From contig NZ_VSRV01000001.1 of assembly GCF_008122525.1 (NCBI RefSeq), positions 2,418,001 to 2,482,000 of the forward strand: DNA of 64,000 nucleotides, read 5' to 3'. Under the pieces are notes generated by a model, which ran no database searches, had not been told where the DNA came from, and saw only the letters and a list, made by a program, of their open reading frames with translations. Of the stretch, positions 1-12,200 are shown piece by piece; position 1 is the first letter of the stretch, and every line of letters begins with the position of its first letter. Made by a program: the position numbers and the translations under genes. This stretch comes from Marinomonas sp. IMCC 4694. GTDB lineage: Bacteria > Pseudomonadota > Gammaproteobacteria > Pseudomonadales > Marinomonadaceae.

Positions 1-266
1 AGTATTTTGTGCATTTCATCTAGTTTAAAGTTGACTATATATCGTAAGCGATTTTCATCAAGGTTATATTCCACTACATCCCGATAAATAATAGGAGTAA
101 ATAATTCTCTTTGATCATGTAGATCCTTATCACTGATGGTGGTTAATTTTGCACTGGCAGTTAATGAGGTTGCAGTTTGAACAAGAAAAAATATTGCAAC
201 TAATACCATCATGATAAGTGCTGAAGCCAAGGCATCCACAAAAGGGGCTAAAGTATCATCATCCAT
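1..266 (-). CDS. SiiA-like / MotB-like inner-membrane protein (N-terminal part, runs off the window)
   Basis: The first 88 codons are in the window. The protein opens with MDDDTLAPFVDALASAL and continues into one hydrophobic helix of about 22 residues. An aspartate (residue 11) sits at the entry of that helix. This is the pattern of MotB/ExbD/TolR proton-channel subunits and, from memory of the family, closely resembles the start of SiiA of Salmonella SPI-4, which with SiiB forms a MotAB-like channel serving secretion or retention of the giant adhesin SiiE. The ATG overlaps the end of the preceding gene by 8 bases, so it is the fifth gene of the adhesin operon. The peptidoglycan-binding part would lie outside the window. 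Seen: TM helix, Asp, operon position. Inferred: the channel role. Confidence 0.7.
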   Translation of the reverse strand, partial: MDDDTLAPFVDALASALIMMVLVAIFFLVQTATSLTASAKLTTISDKDLHDQRELFTPIIYRDVVEYNLDENRLRYIVNFKLDEMHKI

Positions 267-696
267 TATTTTTTTCTCTTACTTCCAAAGGGTAAAAGTT
301 AATATCCACATAGCAAGTATTAAGTACTTCAGTGGTTTCATAATTATTTGTTGTTTCAATTTTCATACTGTTTAAAAAATATTGATTCAATACAAGATAG
401 TTGTATGTAGATATTTCTTGCATTTCTCGTTTTTTGGTATTGAAACCATAACTGCAACCCGTCTGATAAGATACCACCCGATGAGACAGTGCAGCATTTT
501 CAATTTCAATAACAATAACTTCAAGCAGTTTATTTTCAATGAATTTTCCTTCCATCACATACCGATATTTTAAATCATTAATTTTTATCAAACCTTTTGC
601 AGGCATAATAGACTGTACATAACCGATTAAGGCAGAAATAACCACTAATATAATAATCGCCAAGGACGCTGAAATCGCAGAAACAAAGCCAATCAT
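259..696 (-). CDS. Small one-TM protein in adhesin operon, unknown function
   Basis: A 145-residue protein with one N-terminal membrane helix (about residues 5-27) and a mostly polar remainder of about 115 residues containing two cysteines (near 82 and 128). I do not recognise a family. It starts 3 bases after the HlyD-like gene stops and overlaps the SiiA-like gene by 8 bases, so it is almost certainly co-translated with the secretion apparatus. The topology suggests an inner-membrane anchor with a periplasmic domain. It is too short and has too few helices to be a full SiiB (MotA-like) protein. It could be a periplasmic partner of the SiiA-like channel; that is inference from position. Confidence 0.7.
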   Translation of the reverse strand: MIGFVSAISASLAIIILVVISALIGYVQSIMPAKGLIKINDLKYRYVMEGKFIENKLLEVIVIEIENAALSHRVVSYQTGCSYGFNTKKREMQEISTYNYLVLNQYFLNSMKIETTNNYETTEVLNTCYVDINFYPLEVREKNNG

Positions 697-699
697 AAA

Positions 700-1953
700 T
701 TACCAGACTTTAAAGTTAAAAACATCGGGAATAACGCTAAGCATGTATTCAAATGCTGTTATTTCACTTTCTACAACCATAACATTAACATCGATGCCTA
801 AGTTTAATTTGAGTTTTAGAAACGCCTCATCAGGTTCAATAGCAACACGATAATAACGTTTACTGTTCTCTTGACCTGGTTCATATGGCAACGAGTCTGA
901 ACTGATGTCTTTAATAACACCTGTAAACGCTTTACTAAAACCCGTCGAATTGGTCATTACTTTTACATCACGACCAATTTCAAGAAAATATCGATAACGT
1001 GACTCAAACTTAGCCACGACTTCCTGTGAGGCCCCGCTTTTTTTCAGCGTATAAATGGGGTTACCTTCTTGGATGAAAGTGCCTATTGCAATTCCTTCTG
1101 TCAAATCAAGCACACTGCCTTCTAAAGGAGAGCGAATCATAGCGTTTTCTTTTTTCTCTTGTAAAAGCTCCTGTTGATATTTTTTTTGTATAATATCGGC
1201 ACTGAGCTCATTAATTTTTTCATCTAATGTGAGAGCACGCTCTGAACGGCGAAGCTGAAAGGTCATAAACTTATCATTTAAGTTTTTTTGAGTGTCCAGC
1301 TTACTAATGTCAAAAGAGATAATGTCACTATTTAGGTCGCTTAACTCGGCATCCATATCAAAAAGGCGCAATGTTTCACCACCACCTCGGATAAGAATAT
1401 TACGCTTTTTACCTAGTACTTCTTTTTTATTTAACAATTCTTCTTTGTGACGTTTTTTTTCTTTTTCCAGTTGCAATATATACCTTTGCTCTTGAAGATA
1501 GTCTTGATAAAAATTTAGTATATACTGCCCCCCGGAACCAATAGCATTATTACTTTCATCACAGTACTGTGAATTAAATGCCGTATCTTCTGCATTATTT
1601 CCCTGGTTGAATACGTCACTGGTTAAAAAGCATTTTTCCTCTTGGTATTGTTCTAAAAGAAGTTTATCGAGTACGAGACTTTCTGATACTTCTTGCAATT
1701 GATATTCATCTTGTAAGTTACGGAATTCTAATAATTTCTGGCCTTTTTTCACGTCATCACCAACAGACGCAAACATGTTAACAACATAGCTATTAGAAGG
1801 GCTTTTAAGAGAGACATTACTTTCGTGGATACCCGTTAGCCCTTGACCAGGCGCAACGACTTCGATTTTTCTAAAAAAAATCATATAGACAAATATCAAT
1901 ATAACGAAAACCACCACGGTAAAATACGGCTTTATTCTAATTTTTTTATTCAT
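700..1953 (-). CDS. HlyD-family membrane fusion protein (type I secretion adaptor, SiiD-like)
   Basis: A 417-residue periplasmic adaptor that would link an inner-membrane ABC transporter to the TolC-like protein encoded just upstream. Visible order: a short cytoplasmic tail, one TM helix at about 8-27, a first lipoyl-like half (about 35-95, with VGDDVKKGQKLLEF), long charged heptad-rich coiled coil (about 95-265), the second lipoyl half (IRSPLEGSVLDL) and a C-terminal beta region. This is the standard HlyD layout. The start overlaps the end of the outer-membrane protein gene by 8 bases, and a 3-base gap separates its stop from the next gene. The matching ABC transporter is not in the window and may lie to the left of position 1. 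Confidence 0.9.
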   Translation of the reverse strand: MNKKIRIKPYFTVVVFVILIFVYMIFFRKIEVVAPGQGLTGIHESNVSLKSPSNSYVVNMFASVGDDVKKGQKLLEFRNLQDEYQLQEVSESLVLDKLLLEQYQEEKCFLTSDVFNQGNNAEDTAFNSQYCDESNNAIGSGGQYILNFYQDYLQEQRYILQLEKEKKRHKEELLNKKEVLGKKRNILIRGGGETLRLFDMDAELSDLNSDIISFDISKLDTQKNLNDKFMTFQLRRSERALTLDEKINELSADIIQKKYQQELLQEKKENAMIRSPLEGSVLDLTEGIAIGTFIQEGNPIYTLKKSGASQEVVAKFESRYRYFLEIGRDVKVMTNSTGFSKAFTGVIKDISSDSLPYEPGQENSKRYYRVAIEPDEAFLKLKLNLGIDVNVMVVESEITAFEYMLSVIPDVFNFKVW

Positions 1954-3226
1954 TTAAAAACTGTGTAGACTGAAGTGCCATTGTATCAACAATTGCATCA
2001 ATTAAAGATAAATCATAATTTAAAAGAGTTCCGTAGGAAGCGCTCAGACCGGAAAGACTTTTAACAATATCGACGTATTCGAGTTTATCAATCAACAACT
2101 CTTTTTCTTGTGTAGACACAAGATCTTCGTTTAAAGTAATTTGCTCCATTAATGACATTCGTTTATCTTTAATATCAAGAAAATCTTTTTGCAAGGAGTT
2201 TAGCTGAGAAGACAGTTGCACTTGAAGTAAGTAAACGCGTTCCATTTCGGCATCATACAAATAATAGGCTGACTTTTGACTTTGATCATTCTGATAACTG
2301 AATAAATCATAGGTGGCTTTCAAACCAATATAAGAATCCGTTTTAATGTCTCCCGCACGCCATTCATCGCTACCGTATACTTCAAATTGAGTTTCATTTA
2401 CCAAAGAAACCACTAATCTCTCGCGCTGAGCACTGGCTGTTTTGAGTTGATAATCCAGTAGCAAATTGCGATTTCGTAGTTCCATGTTGCTTTTTTTAAT
2501 GTCTGCTTCCGTAATGTCAGCTATATTCACACTAAGCAATTGCTCTAGTAAATTAGGGTTTAATCCTACATTGGCGGGCGTGTCAGTTTGGTAATTCGTG
2601 TCTTCTCGTAAACTACGAAACATTTGGTCAATACTGGCTTTAATACGTGCAATAGAGTCTTTAAAACGACTCAGTTCAAGTTCCGCCTCTTTAAGGCTAG
2701 AAAGCGATGCTATACCTTCATTCGATGCGGTTCGCTGTTTTTCTACATAGTCTTTAAGACGTTGCTCAATGATCTCGTTATCGATGAGATAAAAACGTGT
2801 CCGTTCAATTTTCGCTAAATAGCGCAATACCGTATGATAAACAGACAACGCCTCGCTATTGACGACAAGACGAGAGGCTTCTAAATTGCTGTTTGCCGCT
2901 GAGATTTTATCAGCAACCCCCGTTCCCCACAGCTTCATGTCCACGTTAAATTTGAGCGCATCAGACCGTGAAGGGTCTGGCGTTTCAGAACCATAATATT
3001 GGTTCCACTCTCCGGTAAGCGTCGCTTTTGGCGTATAATATTGGCTTTCTATGTCAGCCAATGCCGTCGCAGATTGCACTTCTTTTTCTAATGCTCGGTA
3101 CTCATTCGATGATGATAAAGCCGACTGATACACAGCATTTAAGTCAATGGGGTACATGTTTGCCTGTACTTGGCTTATTAACATCAATAAAAAAATACCA
3201 AAGAAACACGTCTTACTGCTCCTCAC
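1946..3226 (-). CDS. TolC-family outer-membrane channel of the adhesin secretion system (SiiC-like)
   Basis: The open frame reaches an ATG at 3274, but I prefer the GTG at 3226: a strong AAGGAG box lies at 3233-3238, whereas nothing resembling a ribosome site precedes 3274. From the GTG the product is 426 residues and begins with a clean signal peptide (RSSKTC, hydrophobic FFGIFLLMLI, cleavage near SQVQA). The rest is polar, rich in long helical heptads in two related halves, as in TolC/OprM trimers (for example LSSSNEYRALEKEV near the start of the mature protein). It begins right after the adhesin gene and overlaps the HlyD-like gene by 8 bases. The predicted job is the outer-membrane exit duct for the giant adhesin. 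Confidence 0.85.
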   Translation of the reverse strand: MRSSKTCFFGIFLLMLISQVQANMYPIDLNAVYQSALSSSNEYRALEKEVQSATALADIESQYYTPKATLTGEWNQYYGSETPDPSRSDALKFNVDMKLWGTGVADKISAANSNLEASRLVVNSEALSVYHTVLRYLAKIERTRFYLIDNEIIEQRLKDYVEKQRTASNEGIASLSSLKEAELELSRFKDSIARIKASIDQMFRSLREDTNYQTDTPANVGLNPNLLEQLLSVNIADITEADIKKSNMELRNRNLLLDYQLKTASAQRERLVVSLVNETQFEVYGSDEWRAGDIKTDSYIGLKATYDLFSYQNDQSQKSAYYLYDAEMERVYLLQVQLSSQLNSLQKDFLDIKDKRMSLMEQITLNEDLVSTQEKELLIDKLEYVDIVKSLSGLSASYGTLLNYDLSLIDAIVDTMALQSTQFLNE

Positions 3227-3277
3227 AGATTTCTCCTTTTGCCCAACAACACATCTAAATTTTGATGTAGGCATGCT

Positions 3278-6200
3278 TTATATAGCGTAAATATCGGCGG
3301 TGGTATCTTCATTGCCTGCGATATCACTAATAGTGGCTATTACTGTGTCCCCATGACTAAGTGCAGCGCCGCTAATCGACCACATGCCCGACTGAACGCT
3401 TGTCATACCGCCATCACCACCATAAGCCGCTCCATTCAAAGTCACCGCTATTATTGCGCCGTCTTCACCAGACACGTTACCGCTTATGCTCGTATCACCC
3501 ACCAAAGGTTCCGCTGAGCCGCTGCTCACTGGCGCCTGAGTATCGATGGTTAAGTCATTGCTTGCTAACGTAGTTTTATTCCCAGCAACGTCTTCCGCGG
3601 TAACGGTATATTGGTAAACGCCGTCGTTTAGGGCGGAGTCTAATGTCGCCGTCCATTCACCATTTGCGTCAACCGTTGTGGTGGCTATAGCGCTGCTACC
3701 AAAGACAGTCACGGTTACACTATCGCCCACGCTACCTGTTCCTTCAAATGTTGGCTGATTACTGTTCGTTATACTATCGGACGGTGACAAGCCAGAGTCG
3801 GTATCTTCCGTCAAACCATTCTCACTGACTGTTGGCGCTGAGGTGTCAACACTGTAGTTGTTACTACTACCGCCTACCCCTACGTTCGCGTTGATGTCGG
3901 TAAAGCCATTTGCCAAAGTAATAACATTGGCGGTGTCTTCAACATCAGCACTTGGTGTCAATATCGCGGTCCAGACGCTGCTATCTTGCGAATCTTGTGC
4001 CAGTGCTGACAAAACGCCATGACCTATGATCAAATCAGACAATTCGAGATCATTCACTGCTTCGCTAAACTGCAATGTCACTGTGGCTGTGTCGCCTATT
4101 TTCAATTCAGTGTCGGACAAGGTAATCGAGGTAATTGTCGGTGCTTGGGTGTCGACAAGGTAAGATCCGCTGGTCGAAACCGTCCCTATATTGCCGACAG
4201 CATCGACATAATTCGCACTTAAGCGCACCGAATTGCCGCCGGCTTCCGTGTTTATTGATGGCGTTAAAGTGACGGTGTATTCCGTTTCGCTGAGCCTAAC
4301 CAGATGACTCAAAACACCGTTGTCAGCAATTAAGTCTTCTAGCTCAAAATCGCTGACATTTTCTGAAAACAAGATATTCACCTGGGTACTTTCGCCCATC
4401 GACAACACGGTGTCACTAACGGTAATCGCGGCCGTTGGTGCGGTACTGTCTATTGTATAATTGGCGCTGGCGGCAAGGGTGCCTTGATTTCCAACCCAGT
4501 CCTCGTAGGTGGTCGCCAGCGAAATACTGTTTGTGCCTTGATCAACGCCCATATTAATGGCCAAGGTTGCTGTGTATTCGGTGTCACTCACTTTGATTAA
4601 ATTACTTAATACACCATTGTTAGCCGTGATATCTTCTAACGCAAACGACGACACAGCCTCACTGAAAATCACCGTTACTAGGGTTGTATCGCCGCCTTTC
4701 AATGCGTCGCTGACCAGCTCGATGGTCGCGGTGGGGGTGCTGGTATCAACGACAACGGTAAAATTTTTGGATGAAGGGTTACCCGATAAATCTTCGTTCA
4801 ATAGGGTGATATCGTGGCTGCCATCACCCAAACTGGATAAATTAAAACTCCAATAGCCAGAGGCGTCTAAAGTAATATCTTGGGCTGTATCGCCATCAAT
4901 CGAAATGGTTAAAAAGGTATTCGGCTCAGCTCGACCAGAAAGCACTCGCGCCTCACTGTTCCATAAAATATCCTCGGTTGAGTCTTGATCCTCCGCCCCG
5001 CCATTGTAGTTAAAAGTGGGCGCGAAAGTATCTACGACAAACACCTGATTTACTGAATATCTGCTATTGCCCCACTGATCGCTCGCGCTCACACTGGCCT
5101 GAAAAACACCATCCGTTAAACCCGTTGCCGTGACACTCCAATCACCATTTGCATCGGCGGTCGTAGAATAATTAACGCCATTTAGCGTCACTCTGACTGT
5201 TGCACCCGCATCTGTCTGACCACTAAAAGTCGCACTGTCACTAGATCCATAGAAAAAGTCACCATCTCTGGTGAAGTCACTCACCGACCAATTAAAGGTA
5301 TCGATCCCGTTATTAATGTCCACTGTGATGACCTGACTGTCCTCATTGCCGGCCCGATCGACCCATGAAATCGTTAATTGATGTTGGCCATCCGATAATG
5401 CTTCAGGCAGACGAATGGTAAAGACATCACTCAATTTATCACTGGTATAACGAGTCCAGTTACCGCTTAGGCTGCTATCTACAGGGGTAATGCGCATGTT
5501 GTAAATTTCATTTTCAACATGGCTGCGAATAGAGAACTGACTTATGTTGGTATAATAAATATCGTCGCCATCGTCATCAAGGGCTCCACGATAGCTGTTC
5601 TCATTGGAATAGTTAATCTGGACCGCAGATTGAACGTCGACTTGAGTATCGATAACAAATTTCAGATTGCCTGAAATCGCTTCGTTCGACGCGATGTCTG
5701 TCGCCGATACTTGAACATAATAATCCCCGTCAGGGTAAGTTTGCCCATTGGGTAATTGCCAATTAAACGAATTCGCTGTTGCCGTAAAAGCCTCTTGGTA
5801 AAACACCGTTCCATTTGCAGAGCCGCTGCGGACCACCACGGTAATTTCATTGTCTTTTTCAGTCAGAATGCCAAAGCCCGGATTTGTATTACTGGTAATT
5901 TCATCCAACTTGTACAGCGTATCATCACTTTCTTTCATCCAGATGCTGGCACTGATACCCGAGTCAAGAATGACGCTGTTATTGACAGTGGTAACATTAC
6001 CCGCGACATCTTCCGCTTGTAACTGGAAGTTGTATAACAAATCCGACAGTTTAGGCGTGTCAATTAACCAAGTACCGTCATTAGCGACATCCGTTCTATA
6101 CTCTTGACCTGAGATCGTCAAAGTAATTTTATCGCCCGCGTCTCCGGTGCCAGAAAAACGTACTTCCCCCGGGTTGTCAGAAGCCGCATATTCGGCTTCG

Positions 6201-9200
6201 TTAATGATCCCATCATTGTTGGTATCGTAATCCATTTGCCACGTTAAATTGGGGTCCGTTGTCTTAACGGTAAAAGACAGTTCGGCCGGAATTAAAGACA
6301 GATTACCTGCCACATCACTGGCCACCGCAGAAATAGTATAAGCGCCATCGTCCAATACTCCAGGGCTGTAATTCCAGTTTCCTGACAATCCAACATAGGC
6401 CGTGGTTTCTTTTACTACATTATCGTTAGCATCTTTTAAGGTAATTGTAATAATCGATTTTGGCTCGCCTTCACCCGAGAAAACAGGGTTTGACACATTG
6501 GTAATGCCATCGATAATCACGCCAGCGCCCCACACCTCGACGGTGCCGGTATCTGATGTACTATCAAAGCTCATGGTTAAATCGGCCACCGCGGTATCAA
6601 CCACAACTTCCTCAATGGTCAATGAGTGATTGTTACCCGCGGCATCAGACACATTGAACACCACCTTGTAAGTGGCCGGATCGAAATTTTCTCCAAAGTC
6701 CGCCGTGTAATAACCTGAATTATTTGACGTCAAATTCAGTGTATTGAGTACTTCGTTGCTCGTATTGTACAAAATAGCTTCGATGGTATTTCCAGGCTCT
6801 GTTATACCCTTTAGAACCAAATGCGTTTCATTTGAGATGAAATCTGTGTCCGATTCACCCGAATCGTTTTCTAAATAGGTTGTAAATTCGATGTTTGTTT
6901 TAACACGAATCGAGTCTTGAATTTTGGCTTCATTGTTGGCCGCATCTGTCGCTACAATAATATAGTTGTGATAACCATCAGCCAAAGGCGTTGTTATAGG
7001 CAATTCCCAATTACCATTTTCATCCACTAGGTTTGTAGCAGCAACTCCATTGGCATCTTCTCGGTAAACATAAATTTTTTGCCCATTTAATTCGACATAA
7101 AGCTGGGTAAACTCACCTTCAATCGTACCGGCAAAACGCGGTGTATTATCTGAAGTGATGCCGTCGGAATCTGACATACCCGAATCATCATCTGGGTGCA
7201 GCCCCCCAGTAATGGTGGGTGGCACACGATTAATGGTAAACGCTCCCGTGTAACTTGCATCGCCCCCAACACGGTTATCCGCCTTATCGATAGAAGTGAC
7301 AACGTAGGTATAGTCGCCTTCCGACAAACCCGGCACAGCCAGTAAATAGGTGCCATCACTTTTCGTTGTGGCACTGAGCGCAGACACCTGCTCGTTCCGG
7401 CCATCAAAAATAACCACAGAGACATTGGCACTGGGGTCTGAAGTACCGGTTATCTCTACTGACGAGGCATTAGTGATTGCCTCCCCGCCCGATGAATCTG
7501 TCGATGCACTTAAGCCAAATGTCAGGGTGTTTTGTGTGTCTATGATTACGGTGTGAGCGTCATCATCTGAATCGACCCCGACTTTTACCGACCTTGCCGA
7601 AAAAGTGTAGGCGTCATCAGGCAAGTCAATGTCCACGGCAATTTGCCAGTTCCCTGCCGAACTGGGCGTGGTTGTATAGACCTGAATGTCGGCATTAAGC
7701 GAATTAGTAATGGTCAGCGTGACAGTCGACCCTGGCGTGCCTCGTCCAATAATGGTGGGGTTATTTTCATTGGTTAAAAAGTCGAAACTACTGCCCGAGT
7801 TAGAATCGTCGGCTAAATTAAATTCTAACGGAATAAAATTAGGCTGAATGACCACCGTATCGACCACTTCGGTTTCATTGCCTGCGGCATCGGCCGCAAT
7901 CACTCTAAAAGTATGGTCTGCGTAACTCAAGGTAGACGTGGTAATAGTAAAATCACCGTTCCCATCTGCTCGGCCAAAGAAGTCTTGCGAGTCAATTTTT
8001 AAGGTTATATAGGCATCAGGTTCACTCTCACCAACAATATTTAATACTCGATCGTTGGTTGTGTCGTCGGTGCCATCAACAAAGTCAGCTTGAACCGCAA
8101 CATTGCTTAACATTGGCGCTTCGGTGTCTATCACCAACAAACCGGATAAATTTGTACCGAGCGCTGAGGTGCTGTTGCCTGCCGTGTCGACGGCAGAAAT
8201 GCTCCAACCATAGTTACCATCAGAAATATCATTAAAAGGTGTGTAACTCCATACCCCAGCAATATCAGCGATCACCTCCTGTGAAACATTTCCTATTTGA
8301 ATGGTCACTGTGGCTTCTGGATCGGTCGTACCAGAAAAAGTCGGTGTCGGATTAGAAGTATTACCATCGACATCAGACACACCAGAGTCGGACTCTTTTT
8401 CAAGCCCCCCCGTCAGCTCAATACTGCGGTCTACAACCAGCTGTTTGGTGAAGGCCGTGCTGAGGTTATCCGCATCATCTTTTGCCTGCACCTTGATGGC
8501 AAAAGTGCCTTCCACAAAAGTGTTGATATTGAACACGTATTCAAAATCACCCACTGTATCCGTTGTCGCATTGCCTAATACACTGCCATTTTTATAAAAA
8601 TAAATGATCGCATTGGGCTCTGCCGTGCCCGTCAGCTTAAAATTGCCTGTGGCATCGTTAGTAAGCCACTCGTCGAGCTTAAGTGAGTTGCTGTTATACA
8701 GTTCAACATTGCTTACCACTGGTGGGGTTGTATCAACCGTGAGGCTGCCACTTGCCACGGTGCTCGACACATTACCGGCAAGGTCTTTGGTGGAAGCCGT
8801 ATAACTAAAGCTGCCATCAGAAAAAGCCTCACTCACCGTTAAGGACCACACGCCCGACGCATTGGCAATGGCGGTCGCAGATTGCGTCACGCCATTGCCT
8901 AAATCAAACGTCATGGTGACTTCAGAGAAGGGCTCGGCGTTGCCTTGGAAAGAAGGCGTAGTGTCGTTGGTTTTATTGTCACCCTCTGTGCCAGAATCTG
9001 TGGTCAACACTATGTCCGTTGGTGCAGCAGGTTCTGTGGTATCAATCACTACCGCTTGCGTCACCGTACCGCTGGTGTTGCCGGCGATATCGGTGGCAAA
9101 CACCTCAAACGTGTACTCATCAGCCACTAAATTCTCAGTCGGGCCATAGCGCCACTCACCCTCCGATACAGCAACATTCACGTCGCCGCTACCATTAAAG

Positions 9201-12200
9201 TTAATGGTCACAAATTCCACATTGCCAGAGGTAGTGCCTTCGAAAGTCAAAGACTGCTTGTTGGTAATAAAATCGGTCGTGCTCAAGCCTGTATCCTCGC
9301 CCGATACCAAGGCCACAGAGTCTACGGTTGGAGGTGTGGTAATGACCTGAATAATAGGGCTTTCCCATCTAGTACTTTCGTTACCGGCCTTATCGACTTG
9401 GTACACACGCACTTCACCAGAGGCATAACTGCCTTCTTCAAGAGTAAAGCTGGTGCCAGTTCCTGGCGTATAGTTTACGCCTCTATCGAGACTGTAATAC
9501 CAGATAGCGCCCTCTTCTAGGGTCACGTTTAATTGACCATTACCGGTTATCCAGTCTGTGGCATCAGAGCCTGTGTCTGATGCAAGTACCACGGCAGGTG
9601 TAACAGGTGCCGTTACATCCACGACCACCTGCCCCAGACTTTTCACTGTGCCTTCGTTACCCGCAAGGTCGTACTGGCGTACTTGTATATCACCTGCGTC
9701 GTAAGTGGTGTTATCTGTCAATGAGAATATATTGGTGTCGCTGTCGCCCGCATTCCAAGTAGTACCGCCATCTAGGGAATATTTCCAAGTGGCGCCAACT
9801 TCAAGGTTAGACACACGAACCTCACCATCATTGGTGTACCAATCCGTACTCGATGAACCGGTATCCTTTACCAAGCCAACGGTCGGCGCTGCAGGGATGG
9901 TTGTATCTACCTCCAAGGCTTTAGTCGATGTCCACTTGGTGCTCACGTTACCTGACACATCGCTTTGGCGTACTTGAATCACGCCAATACTGTAGTTGCC
10001 TTCCGCCACATCAAAACTGGTGCCCACGCCCTGCGTCCAAGACGCACCATTGTTGGTGCTGTATTCCCAGGTGGCATTGGTTTCGATGTTCCCCACCACG
10101 AAGGTGCCGTCGTTGGTTACCCAATCGTCGTCCAGCGTACCCTCGTCATTTTCTAACACCACGGTTGGTGCAGCATAAGGTGTTTGATCAATGATAATCG
10201 ACTGTTCGTTTGTCCAAACATCACTGTCATTGCCCGCCAAATCTCGTTGCTTCACTTGAACCGAACCCGCTTCATACACGCCTTCAGTTAATGTAAAGGA
10301 AGAACTGGCGGTCACTTCTGTCCAAACACCGTCCGCAGAGGTTCGATAGAACCAGCTGCCGTTCGCTTCAACGCCAGACACATTCAACTTGCCGTTGTTA
10401 GACGTCCAATCGGTGGCACTTTGGCCGGTATCGGCATCCAGAGTCACCGTCACAACAGCAGGCTTGGTGTTGTCGATGGTGATGGCCGGTGCTTTTACCG
10501 ATAAGCTAACATTGCCCGCCACATCCGTTTGACGCACTTGCACCTGTTCATTGGAATAGATTTTATTGTCCGCCAGTGTAAAAGTGGTGCCTGTGCCCGT
10601 TGTCCAGGTGCTCCCATTGTCCAATGAATATTCCCAGCTCGACCCTGTCTCTAAGTCGTCAACATTGAGTTGACGATTTTGGGTCACCCAATCGCTGTTC
10701 TGAGCGCCAGTATCTTCTGACAAACGAAGTGATGGCGTTGCCACCTCATTATCAATCACGATGGCCGACGCGTTCGACCATGCCGCCGACTCATTTCCTG
10801 CCAAATCAAACTGTCTTACTCGAACGGTGCCTTGCACGTAGGTGGTATTGCTCGCTAAGGTAAAGCTATCTCCAGAACCTGCTAGCCAGTTCGTACCGCC
10901 ATCTGTGCTGTATTGCCAGGTGGCATTTGTCTCTAAACCGCTAATGGTCAGCTCACCATTTTGGGTAATAAAATCTTCCGCACTAATACCAGAATCCGAC
11001 GCTAAGCTTGCACTCAACGCATTTGGGTTAACTTTATCGACAATGAAGTTCTGCGTTGCGGTTTGGCTGTTGCCGGCCACATCGGACGCGGTGGCCGTGA
11101 GTGTATAGGTATCGCTGCCAAGATCTGTGGTGTACTCGTAGCTCCACACACCTTGTGAGTTCGCGGTTACGGTTGCGATTAGTTCACCATCAACGTTAAG
11201 ACGGACACTCGCGCCAGCTTCTGCGGTCCCAGTGAAGGTCAAGGTGCCATCCGAGGTATAAAAATCACCCGCCACGTTGGTATCATCGCTGATGCTCGCT
11301 ATGGCGACATCTGGCGCTTCGCTGTCTATGGTGAAACCTTTACTGTAGGAAGCGGTATTGCCTGCTACGTCGGTCAGCGTCATAGTCAAGCTATGACTGC
11401 CTTCAGACAGGGCATCAACACCTCCGATAAGGGCTTTATATTCATCAAAACTGATCGACCAGCTTGCCGATTCCGGCATCGCCGCGATGGTTTTCACTAA
11501 CGTACCATCAACATAAAGCTGTACCTTGCTGCCCTGCTCAGCCGTACCATTAAAGGTTGGGGTAGTGTCTGAACTGATCCAATCATTGGTAATGTTTGAA
11601 TCCGTAGACATGCTCACAAAACTGCCGATTGGGTTAGTGGTGTCTACTTCGAAAGCAAACTCCGCCGCGCTACTGGTATTACCCGCTTGGTCAACCGAGG
11701 TTGCCTTCAGCGTGTATTCCCCTTCTGCCAAAGTGGTGCCCGTGTAATCGAATGTCCAAACACCGCCTGTGTCGGCTTTTACTTGCCCAATCACACTGTC
11801 GTTTACTGATACCACCACCCAAGCGTTGGCTTCCGCCGTGCCGTTAAATTTCAATGTTTGAGAGTTGGTAATACCGTCGTCTGTAATGGCCCCTGAATCT
11901 GGGGAAATCCCCACAATAGACACCGTGGGTGCAGACGTATCAATGGTAATGGTGCGCTGTGCAACATCACGGCTGTTGCCCGCTGCATCGGTCGCGATCA
12001 CGTTAAAAACATGACTGCCCTCTGCTAATGTGTTGGTATGCGCATACGACCAAGCACCATTGGCTTGAACGGTTGCCAAACCTAACAACTGATTTTCGCT
12101 GTCATAGACTCTAACGGTAGCGCCCGCTTCCGTTGTTCCCAATAACGTAAGAGACTGATCCGATGTATAAAAATCGGTTTCTGTTGTCTCATCGTAATCG

